A stretch of DNA of 64,000 bases. It comes from Antedon bifida. Taxonomy: Eukaryota > Echinodermata > Crinoidea > Comatulida > Antedonidae. The notes under the pieces are model-generated. The model did no database searches. It worked only from the letters and a program-made list of their open reading frames with translations, and was not told where the DNA came from. Positions within the stretch are counted from its first letter, which is position 1; every line of letters starts with the position of its first letter. A program made the position numbers and the translations under genes. The DNA is taken from NCBI GenBank assembly GCA_963402885.1, contig OY727098.1, forward strand, positions 20,694,717-20,758,716. The letters are read 5' to 3'. This document shows, one piece after another, positions 34,122 to 49,100 of the stretch.

Positions 34122-37100
34122 TTATTCCTGTATTGAGTAAAGTTGTGCAATTGTCTTCCATGTGTCCACAGCATGGCTTAATGGTATGGTGTTTAATAAA
34201 TCGTCTAGTCCAGTAATTTCAGAGTGATAATTTTTACTATCATAGTATGGTTTCAAGGTAGAAGAAATTCTGAAAATATAACATTTGTTAGATTAATGTT
34301 TGATGACTTTGGGCAACATAAACCATGTAAGTATGTGAGTTTGTATAAAGTGTGTGATTGAGTACAGTATGTAGTTTAGTTCCTTGAATTTAATATTTGT
34401 TATCAATAGAAATGTTGAAATTTATTTTGTATCCCCTATATTTTGATATAGTAATACCAAATTAGAGCGTGGGGCACTATACATCTATTCTTACAGGATA
34501 CTATTTAAACTTACTTCCATTTTGTCCTGTCTTCTTCTGATTGGCTACTTAGATTCAATAGAATATACTCATAAAGTTCCCCACACAGCTGATCCAACTT
34601 ACTGAACTTTTTTAGCTTGGCTATCAGATCAGTTTTGTCTTCATCATTCAGTTTGTCTCGATAATCTTTGCTAACCCCATCGAAGGGATCCTGAAAGTTG
34701 AAAAAATATCTTGTTATAAACTGGCATATGGTATGCTAAACAAGGCTACAGTAAAAGTTGGCATACTGCATGACATGCATAGCAAGTCAAAAGTGGAAAT
34801 TTTTCACTTTCCTTTACCTATAAACTGAACAGAATAATTGCTATATTGAAATATTTACCTGAAGGTCTTTGGTAAGTCTCACAGCTTTCTTCATTGCAAG
34901 TAGCTGCCAAAGAGCCAGCACATGTTTCAGACGGCAATGTCGTGATGCCTGAAAAAAGTAATGTGATAATAGGTAATGTTTTTTGTTAGTAACTAGTATA
35001 TTTATGTTTAGAAAAAAACAGTTTAAGGTATCAATATTTATTAGCATTGTGTCACGTTTTTGATTTTATACTTGGTAAAATTGCCACACATTAATATGTG
35101 TTGCATTATTGGGCTTTATATATTTAATAACAACATTCACATTTTTAAATCCTAGCTCTGAAAAGATAAATGATTATAATTAAAAGAATACAGTACCACC
35201 CACAGATTGTACCTATTATTATTGTCACCCACATTTTTTTCTTTTAGATATAAATTTCTGAAAAGAGCAACTCTTCCAGTTTGAATTGAATTTTCATATT
35301 TCTATTTTCTTTTGAAAAAAAGATCGAAAAGTTGTCGTCTGGTTCTTCACTAGTATGCTGGTGTACTACCACCACTAGCCCATGGCACAACGCGCACTAG
35401 GGATTACACGGGCGTTACGTCATACATTCACTGGCACGTCAATGTGAATGTTCACAAAAGTTTGTACATTTGTCGACGAGTACCAGTCGAATACGACCAA
35501 TGTGGAAGTGAACTTCGTGCATTGGGGATAAACGGGCCACTTTATGTAGCACTATAAACCATCATAAACACCAGTTGCTTGTACCGTACAGAACAGTAGG
35601 GTATAGATTTTTTATACAAATGGAAAGTAAGTCTTAAATTTGCAATTATTCATTAAATTATTTTAATGAATTGAATTACTATTGAATTTTGAAACCAAAC
35701 TTCACAAGCTATTCAATTCAAATGATAATGCATATATGTTAATAACATGAATTGGTATACTGTAATGTTAATTTCTTGTTTTGTTTTCAGAAGTTTACAA
35801 TAATTTTTTAAATAAATGAAAAATGGTTTATAATCAATTATAGAAAAGTAGATTTCTTACTGTAGCACTTTTTAGTCCTTTGTTCTGTGGCATAGCAAGT
35901 TTATCCCACAAGTAGTCGTTGATCAACATGTCACCTTCTGGCTTGTAGTTGGCAAGGAAACCAATAGCAATATCCAATGAAGCTAAACATCCACACAGGT
36001 CTGGGTATGACTTCAGTTCAGCTAGGATATTATGTTGTAGAGCCTTTGATGAAAATTCTTCCTGCAAATGGAAAAAAGAGATACCGTAAATCTTCTAATA
36101 GTAACCCACACTCTAATAGTAACCCCCCTTCTAATAGTAACCCACCCTAAAAAACAATCAAAGAATAATAACCCAGGGTTACAATTAGAAGATTTACGGT
36201 ATATAAGAGCAATACTAACAGTTAGAGCAGCGAAACTTTATTGTTAATTTTCTCAAAACAAAGATTTCCTGAGCTAGAATGTTTTCATTAATAATGCTTC
36301 ATATAATAAACCAATTTTAATACACCTCATTTAAAGCTTATTAAGATTATGAATATATAAAAAAGTATTAATTATTGTTTTATTTTTTACACTAAGCTGA
36401 TTTTGTGATGCCATACCTCTAATGTTTTTGTTTTAAATTTTAATTAGTTGTTCTCTCTGCTATATATATTCTTTTAATTGTGGTTATTGATTGAATGTTA
36501 TTATGAAACTTGAACTTACTAACTGAAGAATTTATTATGAAAATAAAATCTCATCTTCCATTTTACCTGAGGTATATTATTTCGCAAATTCTCAAAGATA
36601 GCAACATTCCGAACATCTTGGCGAAATAAAAGTTGGTCAAATTTGCAATTAATAAATGCACGTCCTCTGATGAATCTTTCGATTACTTGGAGTTCCAGAC
36701 CGGTCAGGTTATATTCAATTCGGTCTCCTGCCATTGGCCTTACTATATACTGACACTGCGACAGAATCAATGGAAGCAAATCACGGTCTGGGTCATAGGC
36801 GATCAGATGCGACTGTAACAAGTCCGATTTTTTGTCTACTTTACTGAAAGAAATCAGAATCAGAAATATCAAATGTAAATATTTACTATTAAGAGATTCA
36901 TTGGTAGAAATGCTAACTCTACCAGTAACATATTAGAAAACAGACTAACCTGAGTTTTTCATTTTGGATGTTCTGATATCTCCCAAGAAATTCATTCTGT
37001 GTAGTTACAAGAAACTCTACAAGACCAATACAACAGAGTCCAGATTCCTGTCTTGTGGGCAACAGTATTGCTATTTCACTGTTGTATGTTACAGTTTCCT

Positions 37101-40100
37101 TAAAAAATGCTTTTGGATCTAGTTTTACTGAAATTAATAATAAATAAGTAATATTAATAATAATAAATTTATTTTTTTTCTTTTATTCGTATTATAACAA
37201 TTCAGTTGGGCATTCAGGGTGATTTAACAAGATTCGTGAGCATTATTTGAAATATAATCTGTACAGGAATAAAATATATGAATAACATTTTTATTAAAAG
37301 AAAGTCATAAAATAACAAAATATTGATAATTTTACTTGTTGCTGCAACATCTTGACTTAGAGAATTCCATGCATGAATGAATGTGTCAATCAAACGTTTA
37401 AACTCTGCATGCTCCCTCTCTATAATGAAGACATTTAAGTTGTTATAAACTGTAGCTGTTCACTACCAAGCATTAATACCAAACTAATACGAATTAGTTT
37501 TACAGTAAAACACATATTGATTTAAAAGATAACACTGAGAATGAGAATAATAAATATTGTAGTAGGAATTCCTTTTAAATGGAAGGATTATAAATGTGTT
37601 TATAGTATTTACAAACACAAGATGCTCTACATCTATTCTTGATTGTTTGTCTGGCATCAGACAAGATTTGAACACAGTGAAGCATTTAATTCACAGAGCT
37701 ATAACTGATATATTCCTATGTCATTTTAATTTCATTGAGATCTATATTTTTATATCTAAAACTTGTGATCAAAATATGTGAAGCGCTTTGATCAACTTGG
37801 AAAAGCGCTATATATAAGCAATTATTATTAACTAATGACTTCTTTGGTGCTCATTTGAGGAGCAGTTTCAACAATTGTAAAATTAATATTTGTACTTACT
37901 AATTTAAGGACCAGACTGTTATGGACTGGATACACATCCATTCACATGCAATCATTAGAGGTGGGGCGTTTATTAGACACGTAAAATATTGGTTAAATAA
38001 GTTAAACAAATTACCATTGAGTTGGCCCAAAAACGTTGCGATGTTTAAATTGATTGCCTCAGATGCATCTATATGTCGATTAAACTTGTTTATTAGTAGA
38101 CGTTGTAATTGTACTATGTCGGGTAGATATCTTACAAATCTCAGATGCTTTTCCTGCACAAAAAAGCATGTATAGTATTTATTATTAAATAGTAAATTTT
38201 TCCAGTTACACCCTATTGTATGCTATTAATTTTATTAATAAAAAAAAAATGATATAGTTAAAATATTATTGTACGGCTGTAAAAACCACACAGTTTATTG
38301 TTATACCACATGAAGTAATTTAGTAAGTTTAGTATTTGAATACTTAAACGGCCTGTTGTACTACTATAAAACAGCACCAACTGTTGTTAGTAATATATTT
38401 TTGTCATAAGCTAACCTTTTCCATGAAATGTTTAAGTACAAGCAAGGTATCATCCTCTTGTTCATTTTCCAAAGCTTGGTGGATGCTGTGAATTGTGATG
38501 CGACTACGATACTGCCAAACATGAGATGTGTCTGCCAGTTTAGCAAGGTCCTCTGGCTCAATAGGTGCATTTAGCAAACATATTAAGGGGTCATTGCTAA
38601 GACGTTTGTCCTCACTTAATGCTGCATTTGATTCATTGATCATTTCATCAAGACCCTATTATACAGACAAAAATGTTTAATGAGGTGGGTACTGTGTGAA
38701 TTTTATTCTGGTTCATTAAAAAAGACAGGCAGTACAAACCTTGCGTGTATTAACATCTATAAAAAATATACATACAAATATAAAACGCAGTGGCTACGTC
38801 TACACCTAGTTGTAGATGCAATTCCTTTGCTATATCTAGGCCTATGCCTATTGGCTTGATCGGGTCGAAGTCCCTCTTTCTCGGGCATCGAGCCCTCGTA
38901 ATAAAAAAAAACATCCCTCTAGGTATATGGTAATGGTAATGGTCAACAAAGAAGATGGAGAGTCAAAAAAAAGAAAAAAACAAAAAACAATGAATTTCGA
39001 ACACTAGCCGAGGGCTACAGCATGACGTTGCGAGACCCATGCACTACCCCTTCAGCCATCCGACCGGCTTACGATGCACCAATATCATAACACAGTAGTC
39101 TTTTATCAAAAGCCATAGGGGGCACTATATAGGCATAGATATAGTCTGGAGATTGTATCTACGACTAGGCGTAGATGCAGTCAGTATGAATATAAAAATA
39201 GTAAAATAAACATACAATAAGTCTAGAAAAAATATTTTGCTTCATATTTCAAATTATAATTCATTTTCGGGGGACCTAGCAGCTCTATTTTTTTAAAAAG
39301 GTCAGCCCCAGGGGAAGGGGGTCGGTCAGGGGGTTAGTTCTGCATTTACAATTCAATTTCTTTTGTTTCTGTTTCATTCTGTTACCTGAAGTGCGGGTTT
39401 AATGTAAGCTGCTGTAAAGTTTTCTTCCCAAGTCTTTCTACATTTTTTTGATGGTAGCAGCTGCTGGAAACCAGTTTGCAAATCATCTGTAAAAAAAAAC
39501 AAGCACTTAGTATTAAACAAAACAATATTTATGCTATCAGTGTCTAATCTAATTTAGAATGATACATCATTACTGTGATGGTCGAACCAGCAATGTACTT
39601 TTTCCTGCATGTTGCTAGTGACTCCTAATCCTATTTCTTGACCCCTGATCATACCCTAACCAAAACCCAAATTTTTACTACTGTATACCTTCAACTTGTG
39701 TTTGAAAAATGTTGTCAATAACTTTATGCAGAATAAATATACAGTCATCCTTGCTTTTTCCTGTTGCTTCTGATAACAGTCGTACATCATTATGCAGATG
39801 TCTCCATAGAAACTCAAAGACATTATATGGATCTGGTTTAATTATGCGGATTATTGGCTAAAAAAACATAAGAAAAAACAAGCTTTTTATGAGAAAAATG
39901 AGCAAATTATATTTCTGTTTTGATCTTAGCTTATATACAACAGAAATTTGTTATTAAATATATATTATATATTAATTTTTTACAGTAAGTAAAAAAAACA
40001 GAATATAAACAATTTTTAAATGACAGTAATGAGGAAAAATAAATACTAAAAATGTAACAATATTATGGCTAAAGTGAAATAGAATTTTGGTCTTTTCCAA

Positions 40101-43100
40101 TATCTGGTTTAAATATTTTAATCACGAGAGAGGGCAGGTCACATTTACACTTGACTTCGCCTCATGGAAATATAACCTTTCATCATTCCCCTAACGCCAT
40201 TATTTGTACCATTCCACTCATAAAAATTCATTATTTATATAAAATTGACTGTACACAATATTGTTGGAAGATAACCAATAGAAAAAGAAACAGGACAGTA
40301 AACAATAACTAAATAGAATTGCATCCTCTTTTAAAATTGTGTTTTGTGGAGATACAAGGTTTTGACAGAATAGTAATGATATTCTATGTTCATTTTGTTG
40401 TTGAGAGTATAAAAACATTTTTCCTTCACTAATATAAGACTATGCAGTCTCTGCACATTCAGAAACATACTGTTTGAGCATTTGAATAATGACTGTTTGA
40501 TTCAATAGCTGCATATAGTCGCATTATTTTAGATGAATTAATCTTATTATCTATACATTATTCTACCTCAGGTCCATGTTGACATTCTGTACCCAGTAGC
40601 ATGCTGCTGTGCATAAGGAACCTAACAATAGCTGTTGCTACACAGTTCATGGTTCTTTCACAAACTATCTGGCTACCATGTTGCTGTGCATCACCAAGCA
40701 CATGACCAGTAGCTGTTGTATCAACCCTAAAAGAAAGTTTTAAGTGCCATAAAAAGAGATAAACAATGCACTAACTAAGTAGCTTCGGTCGAATGTTCTG
40801 TCGTAGACGGTCTAATTAGGCCTAGCTTAACTAGGCTTATAGTTTTGTAGGCCTAGTGGGCAAAGAGCATTTTTAACCATTTAAAGATCTAGTATTAGGG
40901 TTGAACCGTTTCTTGAAATAATCTAACATTAACATAGTCTAGACTATGTGTAACTGTGATATGATATTTGCAAAATAAATTTTCAAACTTTACATTGAAG
41001 CTATGTCCCTTTTCTTGTTGCCTGGGTGCAACACATTATATGAGCTCCCTCCTATAAGCAAGTTACATTCTGGACAATTCCCACAATCAGTTGGTTTGCC
41101 ACACTAAAAAAGGTAAACAAATTGTACATGGTGTCAATAACATGTTATAAACACTGCAATAACATTTAGTAAACACTGCCCAAGAGGAAACCATGGGCCA
41201 AAGGTCCTATACATTCCAAGAGTGCAAACTTCTTGATAAAATGATCATCTATTATACACAGTATATCTATCTAGTGTTGCCCGAAAGCTCTGCTAATTTT
41301 TCTGGCTGTTTTACTTATCGTTTTGATTTAGTTTTTCGCTTTTTTTTTGTATCTCCATTGAGATCCAGCCACTGATACCCACAGCATTGTCATTTTTTCA
41401 GTAATTTGCCTTTGGATTTATATATATATATATACATACAGTGTTTATTGTCGTGGATGTAAGTCTCAATGGACATCTTTATTTCTATTTAAAAATAAAT
41501 GTTTACTTACATTTCCTATAGCATATATGTGACCATTTGGGCAGTCTATATAACAAAACAAAAGATTTAATCAAAACACTGTAGTTTTAACGCAGTATGA
41601 ACAAGTACTTATCTGGACCACTGACACTATAAACCCTATAGAAATGGTATTAATATTGACTTACCATACCAAGTCAAGTTCTCATCATCCTCACTTGATT
41701 TACGAATTGCTTTCACAGATTCTATTCTCTCATCTTGTGGCATTGCTGGTAAATATGAATTCTGGAATGAATTAACAGTATACACAGTACAGCAGCAATA
41801 ACAGTATACATTACAGTAGCAATAACAGTATACAGAAAAAAACTTTAAGCTTCTAATTACGATGGGAGGTGCCCGAGAGATTATTTGTTTGAACCCTCGC
41901 TAGCAACTTGGGGGTGTATCCCCACACTTTGGTTTGGAGATGCTGGTTTGGCTTTCTCTCTTTTCCTTCTTTTAATTGTTTTTCACAGCACTTTGAGACT
42001 TTTTATTTTTATTATGTAAATTCAAAACCATATAACCATTAATGTGCAGGATTCTCCCGCCTCCTACTGAAGTTCAATTTCTCTTATAATACTGGATGAT
42101 AAATTGTACTTGCTTCCCTGATTTAGTGGTTACTTTTACCCTGCCCATATGTTTAAATCAACAGAGGACATTCTAACATTAGAACATTCTTCTGAAAATA
42201 TAAATTAGTAAATGTCTCTTACTGTATATTGTTATTCGTACAATGAATGCCGAAATAAAGAACTGAAATAATCTAACCTGCATTTGAGAAGGATCTTTCA
42301 TAAGCATAGCAAGGCACTGTGTCAACGATTTTCCATCAACTACACTTAAAACAATGTGAAGGTGAGTCACAACTCCCTGAATACTGTAGTCTTGATGGCT
42401 CAAACCGGGTATGACTTTAAGCTTGTGATGCGGATTCTGTACTCTGTTCATTAACAGGGTGTCTGCCACAACCTGTATAGTTAAAATGATTTTTACATAT
42501 TTTTAAATGTATACGGTATTTTTATGGTACTCAATTTACTGAAAATTTGGATATCATGATCAGCAAACCATGAGAAGATGATGAATAAACATCTCATCCA
42601 ATACACTTTATAAGCAATACAGACACATACATTTAAATCTTTAAATCAATTAAATATTTTTTACATCATGCCAGAAAAGAATTCTCATTTGAAAAACAAC
42701 CTTAAAAAGCACCTACCTTATTTCTAAGGAATGGAAAATTCTGAAGCACTTTTCCAAAGTTCTTTTTTGTCTAATAATAAAAAAAGGAATTTATTTATTT
42801 AAACAATTTATGGTGTATGGTGGCTGGATTTAGAATAGAAGCATACAAACATGAAATGTACACACTGTTATTTAAATTTATTGTAAATTGTAAATTTAAT
42901 TACCTCTACATTGATTATTTTAGCTTTATCTTGTGTTGTTGCATTCATTGTTATCTCTCTAAATAAGGAAAGAAGAAAGCAAACTTCTTTTTGTTTTTCT
43001 TGTCCTTTTACATTCTAAATAAAGAAAAACAGCCAAATTAAACAATATCAATAACTGAAGATAAAAAAAATTCTTTAAATAAAAAATTTTAGAGACTGGT

Positions 43101-46100
43101 AAAATATTTTTGAGGGTCAATATTAGGTAATTAACTGATTATAGTATTTAAAAGTGTAAATATTTTAAACATACCACAATCACTTTTGACATTTTTTCAA
43201 AGTCTTTGTCCACCACACATTCACCAACTGCTTCTCGAATGCTTTTATACATACCTCCAACAATGACAAAATAATCTGGAATACTCAGTTCCTATTTTCA
43301 GCAAACAATTAAATATATCAATAAGAATCAATTAAGAATCTTCTTAGGTCAAAGGTAGAAATGCTTCCAATGTCAAGAAAATAATGTTTTGTTAGTAATG
43401 CAAGACTTTTGCATTTTTTCTTTTTTCTAAATGAAAAATAATTTATTTGAGGGTCTTTACTTTTATCAAACAAAACCATCAAAAGAGAAATGTGATTAAG
43501 CATGGGGGAATTACAGTTTTGACTAATATTGGATGGAAAGACAGGGCTATGTAGTAAATATTATCACTGTATACCTATTTACCTTATCCTATTGTAATAA
43601 CTACTGTAGTATTAATGGCTAGTATCCACCATATGTAACATCTGTGAAAAAACAGAAATTCAAACCTGAACTTTCAGCTCATCTGGCAAGATCCATTTCA
43701 ACTGGTCATCCTCTTTGAGTTGGTTTATAGCATCTCTACCATAGGCCTTATACATGTATCTCACTATGTACAGCTGAGCTTGCTTATTCTTCTTACAAAA
43801 CTCACATGCTTCCCTACGTAGCTTGCTTAACTTAAAATAAGAAACAGACATTGCATAAATATTGATTTGTTCCCTTTAATTTCAAGGGATAAAAAACAAT
43901 GTCTAATAAGCAAAATCAGATCATATGTCCATATTAAAAAAGGTTTTGATAATTATATTATCATTATTTTCAGTGCTTCTAAGTACATTACTGTAATGTA
44001 ACTGTGTAATATATTATATTATATTATATTTAATATCATACTAATGCCTGCATTGGGGCATATGTTAGACAATATCTAAAGAATGGTGCATTGAAAAAAA
44101 ATCTGTGCTTATATTATTTGATATTTGTTATTTATTATTGGATTATTATTGTGTGGTAATTTTACAAAAGAGAAGATTCAAATAAAGATAATTCCAAGGA
44201 AACCTACATGATTTTCGATGTATATCGAATCGTGATGTTGCTGTTCCACATCAATGAGAGTCGTAAAAGCAAACCGTATTTGTGATATAGCTTCAAGTAA
44301 CTCAACGATTAATGAATCATCTATGGCATTATTTTTCCTTTTAAAAAAATCTTGAGCACTCTGAATTTTGTTCTGAGCATCCACTATGAGTTCACAGATT
44401 TGATCAACAGAGCCGTAAGAGAACCCTGAATAGTATGTGTCCTAAACAAATTTGTAGAAAAAATAGGTATGGTACTGTACGACGTCAACTGTAATTTGTT
44501 GAGGGAGTAGTTGTTGTAACAATAATAACAATCTTAAAATTGAGAATGAAGAATATTGACAAACAATGTGTAAAAATATATTGTTTTCATTTGTTCACAA
44601 GGAGAACATTTTGTTATTAACTATGAATATATATACATACCTCTAAACAGTTTATAAACAATGTGCAGATAGACTCTTTCATAAAGGATTTACAATGCTT
44701 AAGATACCCTTCTACATGTTCTTTGACTTTCTCAAGGCTGTGAAATCAGTAAAAGAAATCTGTATTTAATTCAATTTCAAATGTGTATTGCAAAAAAAAT
44801 TAAAATAGGGCACTAAGACTTTCCAAATCTTTTTGAAATCTTAATCCTCTTTGCTATCACTAATGCAATCATAAAAAATACATATTACAAAACCAAAAGA
44901 ACTCACTTTGACAGAAGTAAAAGCTGAAGTAGAAATGATCTGACAACTGGATTTGGATCAATACAGTCTTCTGGAAATGGTGACACTTTCTTGGTGGTTA
45001 GTTGGTTCTGTTTCTTTGAATCGATTGTAACATATCCCAGCAACCTTTTAATAACCTCTTCACTTGGTGGAGTTCCGTCAGCAAAGCAAAGTTGTGAGAT
45101 AACTTCCATGAAAAACGAATTACAACATTGCCTAAATGCATTGTGCTTTGTAATAGCTTCACTAAAAATCAAGAAACACATTTTGTTATGTTTATAATTT
45201 TATTTAAATTTTCAGTAGCATTGTTTGACTGATTATTTATTAATCTTGATAGCCTCAAAGGAAAACTGTTCAGTTGAAGCAAAACCTGTTTTGATTTAGT
45301 CTGACCAAGTCTGGCAATAATTAAAACCCTTTGTAAAATCTAGACATATGTCAATGGCAAGAAAACTAAACACTGTAGCTTAATATGGCATGAACTCAAA
45401 TAGAATACTGTAAACCTACCTGACTTGAGATTGCTCTTTACATACAAAATCATGAGGGAAATCTGACTTGCATGATGGACATTTATTAGCCTTTTCTGCT
45501 TTGAAGTATTCTTCAATACATTCTTTACAGAATACATGTTGTTCTGGCTTACATGGAAGCATGACAGGATCTGCAATGCTCTCTTCACAAATTCCACATT
45601 TATGAATTCCACTCCTGCAAATTTATTTCAATACAAGTATAACCAGTAAAATTACGTTTGTTATGTTCAATATTGTTTGAAACTCTGATTTATGACTTCT
45701 CTCACAGCAGAGGTGTCCTCTGAGAGCTGGATTACCCGTGTTGTTAAAACATCTCCCTCATTCATTTCAAGGAAGTGTCCGCTTTATAGGGGTGTCTCCT
45801 AAGTGAATTAGTTCCAAGGGAGGAATTCAGCCATATTGTCCGATTATAAATACTTGTTTTTACGTACTTTCGTAACAATTTGTATTTACAGTATTAATCA
45901 AGAAATAAAAGTAGATCAGAAAATTCAAATAAACCGCTGTCAAAGCTCTATACTTATATCAACTACTTAAAATTACCAAAGTGAACTTTTCGTAGTCAGA
46001 TTGTGATGAAATTAAAACAAATTGCTCAGCAATATCTTGTTGTTGTCAATATCATCGACACAGACATGTCAATAGAACAATCAGACTGCGCATAATATTT

Positions 46101-49100
46101 CTACATGGCTACGTTCTAAAAAAATGTAACAGTTGATTCGCAGCGTCCTATAGAGGGCCACGGTTAGAGACACGGAGTTCAAATAGCGTGTTTGTTTGAT
46201 TGGCAGCAGTGCTTTAGTATAGGCGAGTGTGTTGGAAAATCATTTGATGTGAACGTTGATGTGAATCCTTCTATTCCTTAATCCATGGTATAATAAAAGC
46301 AACTCTTGGACAGAAACTTTAAATTTTGGGTGTATTTTTCGTTGAATTTTGATATTTTGTGGAAATACAACACCCACTTGGATTTGGATTCATTTATTTA
46401 TGAGTGCATGTTTTTGTTTTCTTTAAATTTTTTTTTATTTCAGTGGTTTTTTATATTTTGCAATTTCTTGTGCGAGGTTTGGTATCTTTTTTGCTAGTTT
46501 TGTAATTACATTGTGGTGTAGTTTTGATTTATTAGTTTAAGTGGTGATACTTATTATTTACACATATCGCGGATCTGAACTCGAACGTACTAAGCATTGA
46601 TATCAATGACGGCATGGTATTTTTAGATCCGACCATGGCGGATACACAACAGAGGAGGTTGGGTAGTTTATAAGGTGATGGTCACTGAGACGTCAAATTA
46701 CTGTTATTTTTTGCCTTTTTAAATGTTTATCCTTAAAATTCGAAAAGTGACATAGCCAATCGTGTGCAGCTCCTCAATTATTATCAGTGTGCCAAATGTG
46801 AGCACGTATCGTTCAGTGGTTTCGGAGGAGAAACGTAAAATTACGTGAAAAATTTAGTAGCATTATAATATATAGATATTGCAGGAAAGGAAATCACTAT
46901 CACACAGTAAAATTTTAATCTGTAAATAAAATTGTAACTTACTCATAATAAGCTTTACCAGTTCTCTTGTTCATGATATTCAGGATATTTACCAATATTT
47001 TTATCGACTTATCCGTTTTTAAATTTGCAACTTTTCCTAGTCCCTACAATAAAAATTCACAATATTAATTATTAATTTTGGTTTTTACAGGTGTTATTGT
47101 TGCCTGAGGCAATTGCATGTGCAGAATTATAACATAAGTTTGCTATGTACAGTAACAATATTTCTAGTATTGTAACTTTTTTGCAACTTTGTTTTTACTT
47201 TGAAGAAGTTCGAACTTTAAACAAAATGTTTACAAACAATACACTAGAAAAGTATACATACCATCCACATGGCTTTGCAATTTGGTGAGATTAATTCTGC
47301 AAACTCCTTATTTGGCAAAGAGACATGCTCGAAGAATAGCTTCATCACTGTTATTCTCGACCATAGACATCTGGAAAAAATATATGGCTTTATTCTAATG
47401 TCACAAGTGACTACATAAAATGTTTATATTTTATTTATGTGCTTTTTATTTCTATCTTTAATTGTTTTTCTTCCTTCCTATGCTATTGAGTGAGTCAGGG
47501 AAGCAGAGTCATGCAGAGAAGAGTGAGAGAAGAATTATGATTGGTTGAAAAGTGTAACAGCTAAAGGAATGTGGGTTGGTGGATATGTATGCATGTGAAA
47601 TAAAGTAGATGAATGGGTGTTGGCTGAATGAAGAGTTAGTTATGGAGGAGTTATGACAAAGAAAAGAAGTGGTATTTGAAGCTAATAAAATAAAGTAAAG
47701 TGTTATGGGAAACTAAGGAAATACAGTACAAGAAGGTAGTTGTGTTATAGTGAAGTAGAGCAAAAGGAATTATAGTGATGTGCAAGGAGTAATAAGGAGT
47801 TTGAATTCGTAATATATGGATGTACTGTTCACAAAAATAATTGGAGATAAATTGTAATTGTATGCTGAAATTGGAGAAGGTGAACACTTTATGCCTACTG
47901 TTTACTTGAATGAATTTACTATAGTGCATATCATAATGAGTATATTTGAGGAACGTGAACTGGGTGAATATAATAACTGTTAATATTTGATTTTGACAAT
48001 TAATGTGGTTTAGAAATAACTTGTTAGAGCAGAAGATTAGTTGCAGTTGGTGAAGATATATATTGGTGTTACAAGCAGTACAGGAACAGAGGTGTGATTG
48101 TTTTTAAATTAGATTGGTTGTATTGCAGAACATTGTCAAGAAACATTTTAACTTTTATCTTTCTTAATTATTTATATATATCATATTTGGAAAATATATA
48201 TATTGTTACATACAGGTTCTCCTTGAATCACTAAGAGGAGGTAGAATACTTTATGTAGTTAGTTTTTAATGTACCTGCATTCATCTAAAATTGTTTGGTT
48301 TCTTGCACTGTAAATTACATTGTCTTTCTTGGACAAGTCCATAACTCTCTGAACCAATGGAAACACAATATGTATTTCCTTCAACCATTTCCTTTGTCCT
48401 TCTTGTGGGCAAACATCTTGATTGAAACCAGGGAGATTCTTTTCTTTATCCTCGAAACTGTCCAATACATATTTTAGACTTGTTAAATCAAGTGTCTACA
48501 AGAAAAACAAATATATTTAAAATTTAGTTGGTTTGTTGCTAATGCCATTTGTAGTAGTGGTACTTTAACAATGAGATTACTCTTTCAGAGTAGCAGGTTG
48601 TCCAATATGATTTTGTAAAGGAAGATAAACCTATTCCTTTTTTTAAATACAAATATACTTGGATTATGATAACTTCACTTTAAAACTGTTTCTGAAATAG
48701 TTATATTGAAATTATTTTTACCATTTCTCCTTTATTTTTAGTCTCTTCCTCGTCTAGTGTGTGCAAGACATCTGGGCATAGTTCAACAATTTGTGAAAAG
48801 TGTTCAAATCTTGCTTGCAACGTGTTGAATGCCAAATGCACGGCAGAAACCATGTCAACACTTTCAACTTTACCGCCAAGTTGTTGTACAATTGACAATG
48901 ACGAGTTACTCAACTGTTTGCAGAGCAATTGATGTACAGATTGACTTCTTGATTCCAGCTAATAAAAAAAGAGGAGTAGTGTAAAGCCTCATTCAAGGTA
49001 CCGAAAACAATGATTTAAAATACCAACATTGAATGGTGCCTTTTTTTTTGTGAATATAGTTCTAAGGTTTTTTCAAATTTGATTTCCACACAGTCCTCTG

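Noticed and set aside
45340..45612. 90-codon - strand frame across the RING exon
   Set aside because: It is the wrong frame of the RING exon. The frame fixed by neighbouring exon phases gives CGIC..CPSC with all eight zinc ligands.
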